Assembly: GCA_016181005.1 (NCBI GenBank)
Contig: JACPAE010000001.1
Span: 1 to 64,000 of the forward strand
Direction of reading: 5' to 3'
DNA from: Candidatus Aenigmatarchaeota archaeon
Lineage (GTDB): Archaea; Aenigmatarchaeota; Aenigmatarchaeia; CG10238-14; SCSR01
Length of the DNA: 64,000 nt
In this document: in pieces, positions 23,365 to 31,930 of the stretch
How positions within the stretch are numbered: position 1 is the first letter of the stretch
Layout of the letters: every line of letters starts with the position of its first letter
Notes under the pieces: generated by a model
Databases searched by the model: none
Told to the model about the DNA's origin: nothing
What the model saw: the letters and a program-made list of their open reading frames with translations, nothing else
Program-made: the position numbers and the translations under genes

Positions 23365-24693
23365 ATGTTTGACAACCTGTCGAAAGGTTTAGGGAACCTG
23401 ATTAGGAAATTGGTTACTGGCACTGCTGTTGACAAAGAAGCCGTAGAAGAGGTTCTTGTTGATCTGAAGAAAATTCTTTTGGAGTCTGATGTCGACATAC
23501 AACTTACAGAAAACTTAGTAAATGAAATCAGGGAGAAATGCCTACAAGAAAAAATTCCTTCCGGACTCACACTAAGAGAACATGTTTTAAAAGTCATTTA
23601 TGATGAGCTGGTAAAACTTCTGGGAGGAAGGCCGTCTGAGTTGTTGGGTAAAAAAAGATTGATGACTGTGGGCCTCTATGGCAGTGGGAAAACGACAAGT
23701 ATAGGCAAGCTTGCAAGATATTTTATAAAACAAGGTTTGAAACCGGCTTTAGTGGGGCTGGACTATCATCGTCCTGCTGCACCTCAACAATTGCAACAAA
23801 TAAGCAAACAGATAGGTGTTTCTGTATACGTGGATGAAAAGACCAGAGACCCCTATTCTACTGCCAGAACTGCTTTGGAAAAATATTCCGATTATGATGT
23901 TGTTATTTTCGATACAGCAGGTAGGAATGCGCTGGACAAAGAACTTGCGGACGAGTTAAAGAAATTGTACGAGATAATCAAGCCTGATGAAGTATTGCTA
24001 GTGTTGCCTGCAGATTTAGGTAAAGTTGCAAGGGTGCAAGCAGAAGAATTCCATAAATTAGTTGGTGTAACTGGTGTCATTATAACAAAGATGGACGGTA
24101 CCGCAAAGGCAGGCGGTGCTTTGGCCGCAACAAGTGTTACAGGTTCGAAAGTAAAATTCATCGGTACAGGCGAGAAGCTTGACGCGTTTGAAACTTACAA
24201 CCCTGAAAGGTTTGTTTCTCGGTTGCTCGGATTGGGCGATTTGCAGACGCTTCTGGAGAAGGCCAAGGAGGCTGAAATAAATCCAGAGAAAGTTGAAAGG
24301 ATAGCCGAGGGGAAGTTCACTCTGCAGGATTTCATGGAACAGATCGAGGGAATGCAAAAAATGGGTCCGATGTCGCAAATAATGAACCTGATACCGGGCA
24401 TGGGAATGGCGAAAATACCGAAAGACTTGGTTGAGAAGCAGGAGCAGAAGATGAAGGCGTATAAAATTATAATTCAGTCTATGACGAAAGTCGAAAGGGA
24501 GGATCCTGGTATTGTCAACGCGACGAGGATAAGCAGGATTGCAAAAGGCTCTGGGAGAACTGAGGCTGAAGTCAGAGAATTGCTAAATCAGTACAATCAA
24601 ACAAAGAAAATGCTGAGGTCTTTGGGCGGGATGAAAGGTCTGCAAAGAGGGGAATTTAAGAAACTGGCGCAGCAGTTTGGGCTTAAGATGTGA
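23365..24693 (+). CDS. srp54: Signal recognition particle protein SRP54
   Basis: 442 residues from MFDNLSKGLGNLIRKL. N domain 1-85, G domain with GLYGSGKTTSIGKLARYF (most homologues have GxQGSGKTT), RPAAPQQLQQ, FDTAGRNALDKEL, ITKMDGTAKAGGAL, and a Met-rich M domain (about 300-442; QIEGMQKMGPMSQIMNLIPGM) that binds signal peptides and 7S RNA. The Met-rich C-terminus ends LKM. The SRP RNA gene is at 61213. The reading GTG at 23356 is rejected because it overlaps the ftsY end and lacks homology. Confidence 0.96.
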   Translation: MFDNLSKGLGNLIRKLVTGTAVDKEAVEEVLVDLKKILLESDVDIQLTENLVNEIREKCLQEKIPSGLTLREHVLKVIYDELVKLLGGRPSELLGKKRLMTVGLYGSGKTTSIGKLARYFIKQGLKPALVGLDYHRPAAPQQLQQISKQIGVSVYVDEKTRDPYSTARTALEKYSDYDVVIFDTAGRNALDKELADELKKLYEIIKPDEVLLVLPADLGKVARVQAEEFHKLVGVTGVIITKMDGTAKAGGALAATSVTGSKVKFIGTGEKLDAFETYNPERFVSRLLGLGDLQTLLEKAKEAEINPEKVERIAEGKFTLQDFMEQIEGMQKMGPMSQIMNLIPGMGMAKIPKDLVEKQEQKMKAYKIIIQSMTKVEREDPGIVNATRISRIAKGSGRTEAEVRELLNQYNQTKKMLRSLGGMKGLQRGEFKKLAQQFGLKM

Positions 24694-24697
24694 TTCG

Positions 24698-25975
24698 ATG
24701 AAGCTAGATAATTTTGTTGAACTTTTGAAAATGCCTATTTGCGACTCGTGCCTTGGGAGGAACATAGCCGACATCCTATCCGGCTATACTAATGAAGAGC
24801 GCGGGAAAGCTGTTAGGATGTATGTCGCATTCCTTCTGGATTCAGGTGAAAAGCTGGACGTTGACTTGGCGAATTTCCATGGAATCAAATTCCGAAATAT
24901 AAAATTGCAGGATGTAAAGCCTGAAAAGTGCAAAGTGTGTAAAAAATTTTTTCGTGAAAAAGTAAATGGGCTTGCGAAAGCTGTTGCCAAGAAATTAAGG
25001 GACATGGAATTCGACACTTTTCTTGTAGGCTCGATACCGTCGAATGAAATGTTGAAAAACGAGGAGACGATGAATGAAATTTTCGGTATAGAATTCTCAG
25101 AGCCCATTAAATCAGAAATAAACAGGGAGCTGGGAAAAAGAATCGAAAAATTAACCAGAAGAAAATTCAATTTAAGAAGTCCTGATGTCACAATATTGGT
25201 TGATTTGAACACCGACTCCGTAAAGTTGCAGGTGAAGAGCCTTTGCATCCATGGCGAGTACCAAAAGCTTGTCAGAGGGATACCGCAGACAAAATGGGTT
25301 TGCAGCAACTGCCAAGGGAAGGGCTGCATAAAATGCAAGGGCGAAGGGAAGCTGTACAAAACTTCCATTCAGGAAATTATAGAAAAGACGCTGATTAAAG
25401 CGGCGAAGAGCAGGGGTTCTTCCTTCCACGGCGCAGGCAGGGAGGATGTGGATGCAATGAACTTTGGGTGGAGACAGTTTGTGATAGAGATGGAGAGACC
25501 GAAGAAAAGAAAGGTTGACGTTAGGAAAATCGAGAGGATGATAAACAAATCCGGCAAAGTCAAGGTGAGAAAGCTTAGGATAGTCAAGGATGGGAATGAG
25601 TTGATAAGAAAACTGAAAACTGACAGGCATGACAAGACTTACAGGCTTGAAATCGAGTTTGAGAAAGACATCGACAGGAGGCTTTTGAAGAACTTGAAGA
25701 GTCTTGCTGGCAGTGAGATTCTGCAGAAAACTCCTACAAGGGTTGTGCACAGGCGTGCAAACAAGACGAGGAAGAGATACGTGAAGAAAATATCGTACAA
25801 GATTGTCGGCAAGAGCAAGTTAGTTCTGACTGTAAGGACAGATGCCGGGCTCTATGTCAAGGAGCTTGTTACAGGGGATGAAGGAAGGACGCAGCCGAAT
25901 GTCAGCGAACTTATAAGCAATAAAGTTAAAAGCTTAAAATTGGATGTTATAAAAATTCATTCTAGTAAAGATTAG
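24698..25975 (+). CDS. pus10: tRNA pseudouridine synthase Pus10
   Basis: 425 residues from MKLDNFVELLKMPICDSCLG. N-terminal THUMP-like region with zinc-binding CDSCLGR and CKVCKKF; catalytic domain with FHGAGREDVDAMNFGWRQFVIE, whose Asp is the nucleophile, and RVVHRRANKTRKRYV, LYVKELVTGDEGRTQPNVSEL. Pus10 makes pseudouridine 54 and 55 in the T loop of archaeal tRNAs. Extra Cys pairs (CSNCQGKGCIKC) form an inserted knuckle. Last gene of the SRP cluster; 4 bases after srp54. Confidence 0.94.
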   Translation: MKLDNFVELLKMPICDSCLGRNIADILSGYTNEERGKAVRMYVAFLLDSGEKLDVDLANFHGIKFRNIKLQDVKPEKCKVCKKFFREKVNGLAKAVAKKLRDMEFDTFLVGSIPSNEMLKNEETMNEIFGIEFSEPIKSEINRELGKRIEKLTRRKFNLRSPDVTILVDLNTDSVKLQVKSLCIHGEYQKLVRGIPQTKWVCSNCQGKGCIKCKGEGKLYKTSIQEIIEKTLIKAAKSRGSSFHGAGREDVDAMNFGWRQFVIEMERPKKRKVDVRKIERMINKSGKVKVRKLRIVKDGNELIRKLKTDRHDKTYRLEIEFEKDIDRRLLKNLKSLAGSEILQKTPTRVVHRRANKTRKRYVKKISYKIVGKSKLVLTVRTDAGLYVKELVTGDEGRTQPNVSELISNKVKSLKLDVIKIHSSKD

Positions 25976-25985
25976 TATGATTTTG

Positions 25986-26378
25986 ATGGTATACAAGGAA
26001 GTTACTACTGAAGAAGTATCGAGACTACCTCTTGGACGAAGAGTAGAGGGTATTTTTGAAATTTATATTGGTTTTGTGGTGAATGGACAGGCTAAACTAT
26101 GCATAGGTGACACTGAGATAATATTACCTGATCATTTGTATCGCTGGTACATTAGAACTCCAGAATTGCTTGAAAAAATTGCAGATTATCTTTCGGTAAA
26201 AAATATTAGAACTAGGGTTAGAGGCATAATAGTCGAAGGTCATCCTCGAGAGGTTTATGATGATGACGGAGAACATGTACAACGTCCTCATTCGATATTA
26301 GCTGAGATGTTTGAACCTGAGGGTGGCTTAATAAAAGCTATAGCTGATGCCAAAAGATATGAAATGCCAGAATTATAA
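25986..26378 (+). CDS. Hypothetical protein
   Basis: 130 residues from MVYKEVTTEEV; an alternative start lies 9 bases upstream, right behind pus10. Beta-rich first half (VEGIFEIYIGFVVNGQAKLCIGDTEIILPD), acidic centre (REVYDDDGEHVQ). No family recognised. Noticeably A+T-richer than pus10 and eL21 around it, so it may be a later insertion. Confidence 0.5.
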   Translation: MVYKEVTTEEVSRLPLGRRVEGIFEIYIGFVVNGQAKLCIGDTEIILPDHLYRWYIRTPELLEKIADYLSVKNIRTRVRGIIVEGHPREVYDDDGEHVQRPHSILAEMFEPEGGLIKAIADAKRYEMPEL

Positions 26379-26448
26379 ACATGCGGATGGGGAAAAACGT
26401 AGAATATATAAGTCTTAAATTATGTTATAAGAATACATTCGTGATTTT

Positions 26449-26733
26449 ATGGTAAGGAGATCCAAGGGGCCGAAGACAAGGGCGAGAAAGAAGCTGAGGC
26501 AGAGGCCGAGCGTGAGGCCTACCATTACAAAGTTTCTGCAGGAGTTTTCTTTAGGACAGAGTGTGGCTTTGGAGCCGGAGCCGTCAAGCCACAAGGGAAT
26601 GCCGTTCCACAAGTTCAAGGGCAGTATAGGCAAGGTCGTCGCCAAGCGTGGCAGGGCCTATGTCGTGGAAATCAGGATTGGAAACAGCATCAAGCAGGTA
26701 ATATCCAGGCCGGAACATCTAAAGGTTATTTAA
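26449..26733 (+). CDS. rpl21e: 50S ribosomal protein eL21
   Basis: 94 residues, typical length. MVRRSKGPKTRARKKL at the start and GMPFHKFKGSIGKVVAKRGRAYVVEI in the SH3-like barrel are diagnostic. It is a large-subunit protein shared by archaea and eukaryotes. The order eL21-rpoF-DUF655 is a conserved archaeal cluster. Confidence 0.96.
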   Translation: MVRRSKGPKTRARKKLRQRPSVRPTITKFLQEFSLGQSVALEPEPSSHKGMPFHKFKGSIGKVVAKRGRAYVVEIRIGNSIKQVISRPEHLKVI

Positions 26734-26766
26734 ACTATTCCTCACCTATAAAATGTACGTGCTTTT

Positions 26767-27093
26767 ATGAATATACTGACTGAAGATTTGATATCGAACT
26801 CGAAGGCTAAGGAGCTTTTGGAAGCCAGGGAAACGCAGGGCGAGCTCAAGTATGAGCAGAAGAACAGCCTTGACATACTGAAGAAGTTTGTAAAGATTGA
26901 TTCCAAGGCTGTCGGAGAGCTTGCAGAGGAGCTGAGGAAGATTGAAAAACTTAGGGATAGGCATGTCGTTGCGATTGTCAATTTTCTCCCTGAGGACAAG
27001 GAAGATATGAGGGCAGTGCTTCAAAAGGAATATTCTACCTTGACTGACGAAGAGATTGAGCAGGTCCTGAAGGCTGTGAAAAAGCACGTATAG
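26767..27093 (+). CDS. rpoF: DNA-directed RNA polymerase subunit F (Rpo4)
   Basis: 108 residues. Rpb4-like: ISNSKAKELLEARETQGELKYEQKNSLDIL then a HRDC-like helical half with LPEDKEDMRAVLQKEY and LTDEEIEQVLKAV. With Rpo7 it forms the polymerase stalk. Lies between eL21 and DUF655 as in most archaea. Confidence 0.94.
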   Translation: MNILTEDLISNSKAKELLEARETQGELKYEQKNSLDILKKFVKIDSKAVGELAEELRKIEKLRDRHVVAIVNFLPEDKEDMRAVLQKEYSTLTDEEIEQVLKAVKKHV

Positions 27094-27103
27094 GTGATTA
27101 GGC

Positions 27104-27652
27104 ATGCCGGCCAAAGACGAATTCTTGATAGTATTGGATTTTCTCCCGAAAGGGAAGTCTGGCGACAGAAGGGCGGAGCCTGTTATTCAGGGAATAGGAG
27201 AGAAGTATTTCAGCCTGCTCGAAGTCATCACAAAGGAAGGCGTGAACGTAAAGCCGAAGGACAAGGTCTACATAGGCGAGGGGAAGAGGGAGCAAGTGAA
27301 GTACATCCGGGGGAAGATAAGCTTTGACGAGCTTACAAGCTTTGCAAAGGACCATCTGGAAGAAGTCATTGATGATGTTGTCAGCAAGGACGAGAAAAGG
27401 TTTGTGGAATTTTTCAACAAGTCCGGGTCGCTTACGACAAGGATGCACAGCCTGGAGCTGCTGTCAGGAATTGGCAAGAGGCACCTGTGGGACATACTGA
27501 GCCAGAGGAAGACCAAACCGTTTGAAAGCTTTGGCGAGGTCAGGGAAAGGATACCGATGATGCCGGACCCGAAGAAGATGATTATAAAGAGGATAATAGA
27601 CGAGCTGCATAAGAAGGACAGGCATGAACTTTTTGTTTCCGGTTTTGTTTAA
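27104..27652 (+). CDS. DUF655 protein
   Basis: 182 residues. DEFLIVLDFLPKG, YIGEGKREQVKYIRGKISFDEL (OB-like strand region) and LELLSGIGKRHLWDIL (helix-hairpin-helix) are the DUF655 signature. A conserved archaeal nucleic-acid-binding protein of unknown role, almost always next to rpoF and eL21 as here. Confidence 0.93.
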   Translation: MPAKDEFLIVLDFLPKGKSGDRRAEPVIQGIGEKYFSLLEVITKEGVNVKPKDKVYIGEGKREQVKYIRGKISFDELTSFAKDHLEEVIDDVVSKDEKRFVEFFNKSGSLTTRMHSLELLSGIGKRHLWDILSQRKTKPFESFGEVRERIPMMPDPKKMIIKRIIDELHKKDRHELFVSGFV

Positions 27653-27780
27653 TCGACTAGTTGGTAGAATCTTTCTTTTCCGACTTCGACAGGCTTGACA
27701 ACTCCCAAGTTCTCCATCTGCTTGAAGTATTTTTCGTGGCGTTATTTCAACTATCGAATTTTGTTCATCCTCTTCTTTTC
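27649..27780 (-). pseudogene. Remnant of a winged-helix protein
   Basis: On the minus strand the end of a frame reads KYFKQMENLGVVKPVEVGKE and FYQLVD before a stop, the usual wing and C-terminus of a winged-helix regulator. Upstream the homology jumps frame (VEITPRK) and quickly meets stops, so this is a broken gene. It overlaps the DUF655 stop by 4 bases. Confidence 0.4.
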
Positions 27781-27839
27781 ATCAATTCCAGCATTGATTA
27801 AATTTGGGTTTTAAAGATATTCTTTATCCTCTTAAAAAT

Positions 27840-28094
27840 CTAAACTTCTATTGCAGTGCTATTTTCAGGTTTAAGTTCTTCTATGATTGTATTCGGCTTT
27901 ACTTCATGAACTATATTCATTATATCTAGGATTTTAGAAAGCAAAGGTATTGAATATCCTATTTCTATATCGAATCCAATAATCTTTGATAATTCGTATT
28001 CAGTAAATTTTTTTCCAACTGATTCCAGGACCATTCTCAGACAAGCTAAAGCACAAGTAAAAGAGGTTTGTTGCTTGTAATAAGGTAATACTAT
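27840..28094 (-). CDS. Truncated C39-like cysteine peptidase, probable AUA start
   Basis: The frame reads (M)VLPYYKQQTSFTCALACLRMVLESVG, matching the N-terminus of C39-family papain-like peptidases (YKQxTxxTCGxAxLxMVL, with catalytic Cys), then a helical section ending ENSTAIEV. It stops after 84 residues, before the catalytic His and Asp. No ATG, GTG or TTG precedes the catalytic Cys; ATA at 28092-28094 sits exactly where family members start. Either a truncated peptidase gene or a small inactive relative. Confidence 0.45.
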   Translation of the reverse strand: MVLPYYKQQTSFTCALACLRMVLESVGKKFTEYELSKIIGFDIEIGYSIPLLSKILDIMNIVHEVKPNTIIEELKPENSTAIEV

Positions 28095-28108
28095 ACTGCC
28101 ATCTTAAT

Positions 28109-29617
28109 CTATTCTTCTATCCCGATAATAGGCCGGTTGCTAGTAGTGTTGATGCCGTAATTTCTTATCACGATGTTGTGGTCTCCGGGGCCGAATCTGG
28201 TCTGGTTCACGATATCTATGCTCTGGTAGGGGATTATGAAGCTTAATTTCAGCGCGCCTGACTTGATTTTTACATTGTCGAAATAGTTTGAACCTGGAGA
28301 CGAAAGAACAATTGTGGCATTGCTTTTGTTGCCTATGGTGGGCTGTTCATTCATATTCGATACTTTCTTGAAACTGGATTCGTAAATAAATTGGATCTCA
28401 TCCGTCGACAGTACCCTATTGAAAAGCATGACTTCGTCTATAGTGCCGTTAAACCGTGCCGTTTCTGAAGGAGCAACCTCTATGTGGTTTGTGTTATTGT
28501 TGTACATTGCCGATGCAGCTTGCGTTGCTATAAGAGAACCGTCGACATAAAGGCGTGCGTTGGTTCCGTCATAAGTTCCAGCGAGGAAATACCATGTCTC
28601 TGTCTGAATAGGTGTTGTGGTGGCAGCATTTCCTAAATCAGTAGGCTGTGCGTCAAACTCTATATTACCACTCGTATCCGACATGAAAATTCTCCACCTT
28701 TGGTTTATTGGTACGCTTGTTTTTGCTATAATTCCCTGAACTCTTGTACTGTTTGGATTTACCCACAACGCCACGCTGAAAGATGTTGAATTAAATTGAG
28801 TAACTCCACTTATGTTAGTCAAATCCCCTATACCGTCATAAGATGTTGCATTCCCGAATTTTCCACCAATCCAAGTAGGGCATGCGTTATTAGTAAAGCA
28901 GGCGGCGGCGGTAGCGTTTATCATAGTTCCGTTGTTTTTGTATGCAGAATAATCATAGGTTGTATTAACCGAATTGTTGAAATTTCCGTCGAATGCCAAA
29001 TACATAACTAGATTCCGCGGATCCCCAGGAATTAGGAAGACTTGCCCTGGCGGCTCTGTTGCAACTGAAGGGACTACAGTTCCAGAAAGGTCGTAACTGG
29101 AATAATTGCCAATGCTACTATAAGCTATGCCACCTGTTCCAAGAAATCTGCCACTAGAGATTGTCCATGTGCCGTTTAGTGAAGTCCAGACATCGCTTGC
29201 ATTGTCGTTGGTGTTGTATCTGTTGAAGTATTCCAGGAACAATGGCCTGCTCTCTATCTTGACATCGCCTGCAAACCCGTCGAGAACAGTTCTCTCTCTA
29301 GGCTCGTAGTCGAAATACACCCAGTCGACAGAAGCGTTTGTCCTAAGCACGCCTTCAGTGATTTTCACGTGTATCGTCCTCTTGGATCCTTTAGCTTCGG
29401 ATGCAACCGCCTTTACAGCCGAATCAATCAGCTGCATGTTCTGCGTGGCCTCGTTCACGATGCCGGAGTCTTTTGCCCTGTCCAGAAGAGGATTCACTAC
29501 AGTCAGGACTATTCCCATTGCTGCAAAGCCGAATGCCACAACAAGAACCATGGACACGAGCGGCGACAGCCCTTTCATGAATCTTAATTTGAATTGCTGT
29601 GAAATAAGCTCGCTCAT
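28109..29617 (-). CDS. Pilin-like surface protein with LamG domain
   Basis: 502 residues. The N-terminus has a class III/pilin-type signal: short polar leader ending FMKG, then a hydrophobic stretch LSPLVSMVLVVAFGFAAMGIVL. Residues about 200-400 form a LamG/concanavalin-like domain (LVMYLAFDGNFNNSV, SVALWVNPNST, RLYVDGSLIATQ, IDEVMLFNRVLSTDEI). Start at 29617 overlaps the preceding gene's stop by 4 bases; MKGLSPL at 29578 is an alternative. Last gene of a five-gene minus-strand operon of surface proteins; probably a filament or adhesin subunit. Confidence 0.75.
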   Translation of the reverse strand: MSELISQQFKLRFMKGLSPLVSMVLVVAFGFAAMGIVLTVVNPLLDRAKDSGIVNEATQNMQLIDSAVKAVASEAKGSKRTIHVKITEGVLRTNASVDWVYFDYEPRERTVLDGFAGDVKIESRPLFLEYFNRYNTNDNASDVWTSLNGTWTISSGRFLGTGGIAYSSIGNYSSYDLSGTVVPSVATEPPGQVFLIPGDPRNLVMYLAFDGNFNNSVNTTYDYSAYKNNGTMINATAAACFTNNACPTWIGGKFGNATSYDGIGDLTNISGVTQFNSTSFSVALWVNPNSTRVQGIIAKTSVPINQRWRIFMSDTSGNIEFDAQPTDLGNAATTTPIQTETWYFLAGTYDGTNARLYVDGSLIATQAASAMYNNNTNHIEVAPSETARFNGTIDEVMLFNRVLSTDEIQFIYESSFKKVSNMNEQPTIGNKSNATIVLSSPGSNYFDNVKIKSGALKLSFIIPYQSIDIVNQTRFGPGDHNIVIRNYGINTTSNRPIIGIEE

Positions 29618-30231
29618 CCTATCTTGACCCTCTGCTGGAATTTGTCGTTGTGCGTCGCACGGATAGTTATCAGGCTTATGTCGTAGAATGCCGTATAAGT
29701 GTCCTTCCCGCCCCTTGTCTGCACCGTTATGTTCTCCACATAGTCCTTGCTTGGCAGAGTGAGCGTCAGGTCGTAAGTCTCGCCGCGCGTGAACGAGAAA
29801 TTGCTGAACCAGACTCCGCTGTCGTTCAGGAAGGTGGAGTTTCTTTGCACCGTGGACGTGTTCAACTCTATCGTGAAGTTCAGGTTGCTCTCGCGGAGAA
29901 AATTGAAAACGGTTATGTTCATTGTCTGGTTGGTCGAGTTTGCAAGCACGCTGACAAACACCGCCCTAAAGTCGTTGGAATGGCTGCTGGCGCCGTTTCT
30001 TGTGAAGTTAAGGAAGTCTATTGCATTGTCTGACATTGTGTTTGGGGACGAGGAGACAATGACTGCAATTCTTTTGATCTCGTTGTCCACGTTCTTGAAT
30101 GCAAGATCCTCCAGGGACACGTCCAGTATTTCCCTTTCCGTCGTTATCTGCGAAACTATGGAATAGCCCTTGAGCGCAACCAGAATTCCTATGACTATTC
30201 CGGCTGTGAGAAGGAACACCTGGCCTTTCAT
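29614..30231 (-). CDS. Pilin-like secreted protein
   Basis: 205 residues. Starts MKGQVFLLTAGIVIGILVAL, a very short basic leader followed by a hydrophobic helix as in archaeal type IV pilin-like proteins, then a beta-rich extracellular part rich in NxS/T sequons. Overlaps both neighbours by 4 bases. Family not recognised. Confidence 0.6.
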   Translation of the reverse strand: MKGQVFLLTAGIVIGILVALKGYSIVSQITTEREILDVSLEDLAFKNVDNEIKRIAVIVSSSPNTMSDNAIDFLNFTRNGASSHSNDFRAVFVSVLANSTNQTMNITVFNFLRESNLNFTIELNTSTVQRNSTFLNDSGVWFSNFSFTRGETYDLTLTLPSKDYVENITVQTRGGKDTYTAFYDISLITIRATHNDKFQQRVKIG

Positions 30232-30626
30232 TCAAACCCCCATCCATGCACACGGATTTCTTTGGGGGTGTAGTTGCCCACATCTCCTGCAATGTAGTAG
30301 CTCACGCCTACGATGTCAACTGGCTGGTCGGCCACCTCTGCAGTCAAGTTGCTGAAGGATTTGTTGTATATCGCCACACTAATCTGGATGTTGAACGGCA
30401 AAAAGTCGTCCAAGTCATTCTTTATCGCAGTGGCGTTGTTGCTCAATGCCTGCTCCCTTAGGGAGCCTTTCGAGTCCAGAGTCTCCAGTCCTTTGTAGAT
30501 GCTTGTCTTGGCGTTCGCCCGGTCTATCTCAGGATTTTTTTGCGGCGCCAGGAACAAGAGCAGGAAGATGCTTACCACCAACAGCACAGCCAATGCCGCC
30601 TCTATTGTATAGTAGGTCCCTTTCAT
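30228..30626 (-). CDS. Small pilin-like protein
   Basis: 132 residues beginning MKGTYYTIEAALAVLLVVSIFLLLFLAP: short leader, Glu at +5 of the hydrophobic helix (the position conserved in type IV pilins), then a polar C-terminal domain. Overlaps the 30623 gene by 4 bases and the 29614 gene by 4 bases. Confidence 0.6.
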   Translation of the reverse strand: MKGTYYTIEAALAVLLVVSIFLLLFLAPQKNPEIDRANAKTSIYKGLETLDSKGSLREQALSNNATAIKNDLDDFLPFNIQISVAIYNKSFSNLTAEVADQPVDIVGVSYYIAGDVGNYTPKEIRVHGWGFE

Positions 30627-31918
30627 TTTTTCTCACTTATCTCGATCCTAAAGTTGTAGTCGCCGCCGAGAATAGTGCGCACCTCGTCATACCGCCTAGC
30701 CGTCAGATTTTGCGCCTTGGACGCGTCTATGGCTGTCACGTTTTCTTGGGCGAATGCCGTGACTGCGAGGAGCGTTGCATTCGATATCGATGTTATTTCA
30801 GCCGTGGTCAGCGATTTGTTGTATATCCTGGCATCGTCCATTGTCCCATTGAAGAATTCTGACGCGTCCGAGCGCCCGCCCAGCTCAAGCTGGCCTGCGT
30901 ATGTTATTGTGCTCGCAAGAGTGTCGGCTGCGCCTGAGACGTTGACGCCGTTGACATAGAGGGTTATAAAATCTGAAGAAGAGCTTCTTACGCACATCAC
31001 ATTGTACCATGTGTTGGCCGAAACAGTGCCTCCGCTAGGCTCCACTTTTATGGTTCCGTCGCCGAACCCGCAGACCACGCTGGCGCCTGAGAGTGATAAG
31101 TAGTATCCGTTGAAATTGGCATTGCCATCGTTCTTCCAGACAAACCTCTGCGTGCCGGACACAGTGCCGGGATTTATCCAGGCAGCTATCGCAAAGTCTG
31201 CTTTGGCTCCCCTTATGTCCTTTGTGTCCGCAACCGACACGTAATCGTTCCGCCCGTCAAATTTCAGGCAGCTGCCGTATTCGCAACTGCTTCCATTGTA
31301 CCATCCTGAGGATGCGTTGAAGTCAAAGCTGTTTAATGTTCCATTGTTCTGGTAGCCTGAAGAATCTTTTGCAAGAATCCCGCCGGCTTCGTCGAACTTC
31401 CAATAGCCCGTAAGCGCTGTATTGTGTTTGGGGGAAGTTGTGTTGGTGTTATTTATCCAATAAACATAAACTCTTTTCTTCTCGTTTGCCGATGTGTTTA
31501 CGAGAAATGTCACAATCGACGTGTTCAGCCACTGGCTGGAACAGAATTCCTGATAGGATATCTTCGAGGGCAGCTCGTTGAACTGCTGGTCGTAGACCCT
31601 GACTGTGCTGTTCCACGCAGTTTTTTTATCGCAGTCGAAATCATGTTCAACACCAAGTGCGACCACTTCGTTTGTTCTGGCGGTTCCGTTCGTATCGTCC
31701 AACAGCAAAGGCACTCGGTACAGCTGCGTAGTCAGCCTCTCGCTTGTTGCTATGCCGCCGCTTCCGAAAAATACGTTAAAGAGGTTTTTCACCTTGTCCC
31801 TAATTTCCAGTATTGTAGCGGACTCGGGCACTCGAGTGAAATAGTTTATGGCAGAGACTAGGATTAGGGAGATGAACAGCAGGAATATCGAGACTGCAAC
31901 TAGGAACGATACATCCAT
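30623..31918 (-). CDS. Membrane-anchored LamG-domain protein
   Basis: 431 residues. N-terminal anchor helix (FLVAVSIFLLFISLILVSAINYF), a spacer region, then a LamG domain (about 165-390: ALTGYWKFDEAGG, FAIAAWINPGTVSG, ITLYVNGVNVSGA, MDDARIYNKSLTTAEI). LamG folds bind glycans or proteins. Second LamG protein of this operon, paralogous over that domain to the 28109 gene. Confidence 0.75.
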   Translation of the reverse strand: MDVSFLVAVSIFLLFISLILVSAINYFTRVPESATILEIRDKVKNLFNVFFGSGGIATSERLTTQLYRVPLLLDDTNGTARTNEVVALGVEHDFDCDKKTAWNSTVRVYDQQFNELPSKISYQEFCSSQWLNTSIVTFLVNTSANEKKRVYVYWINNTNTTSPKHNTALTGYWKFDEAGGILAKDSSGYQNNGTLNSFDFNASSGWYNGSSCEYGSCLKFDGRNDYVSVADTKDIRGAKADFAIAAWINPGTVSGTQRFVWKNDGNANFNGYYLSLSGASVVCGFGDGTIKVEPSGGTVSANTWYNVMCVRSSSSDFITLYVNGVNVSGAADTLASTITYAGQLELGGRSDASEFFNGTMDDARIYNKSLTTAEITSISNATLLAVTAFAQENVTAIDASKAQNLTARRYDEVRTILGGDYNFRIEISEKK

Positions 31919-31930
31919 AGTTATATTTTA

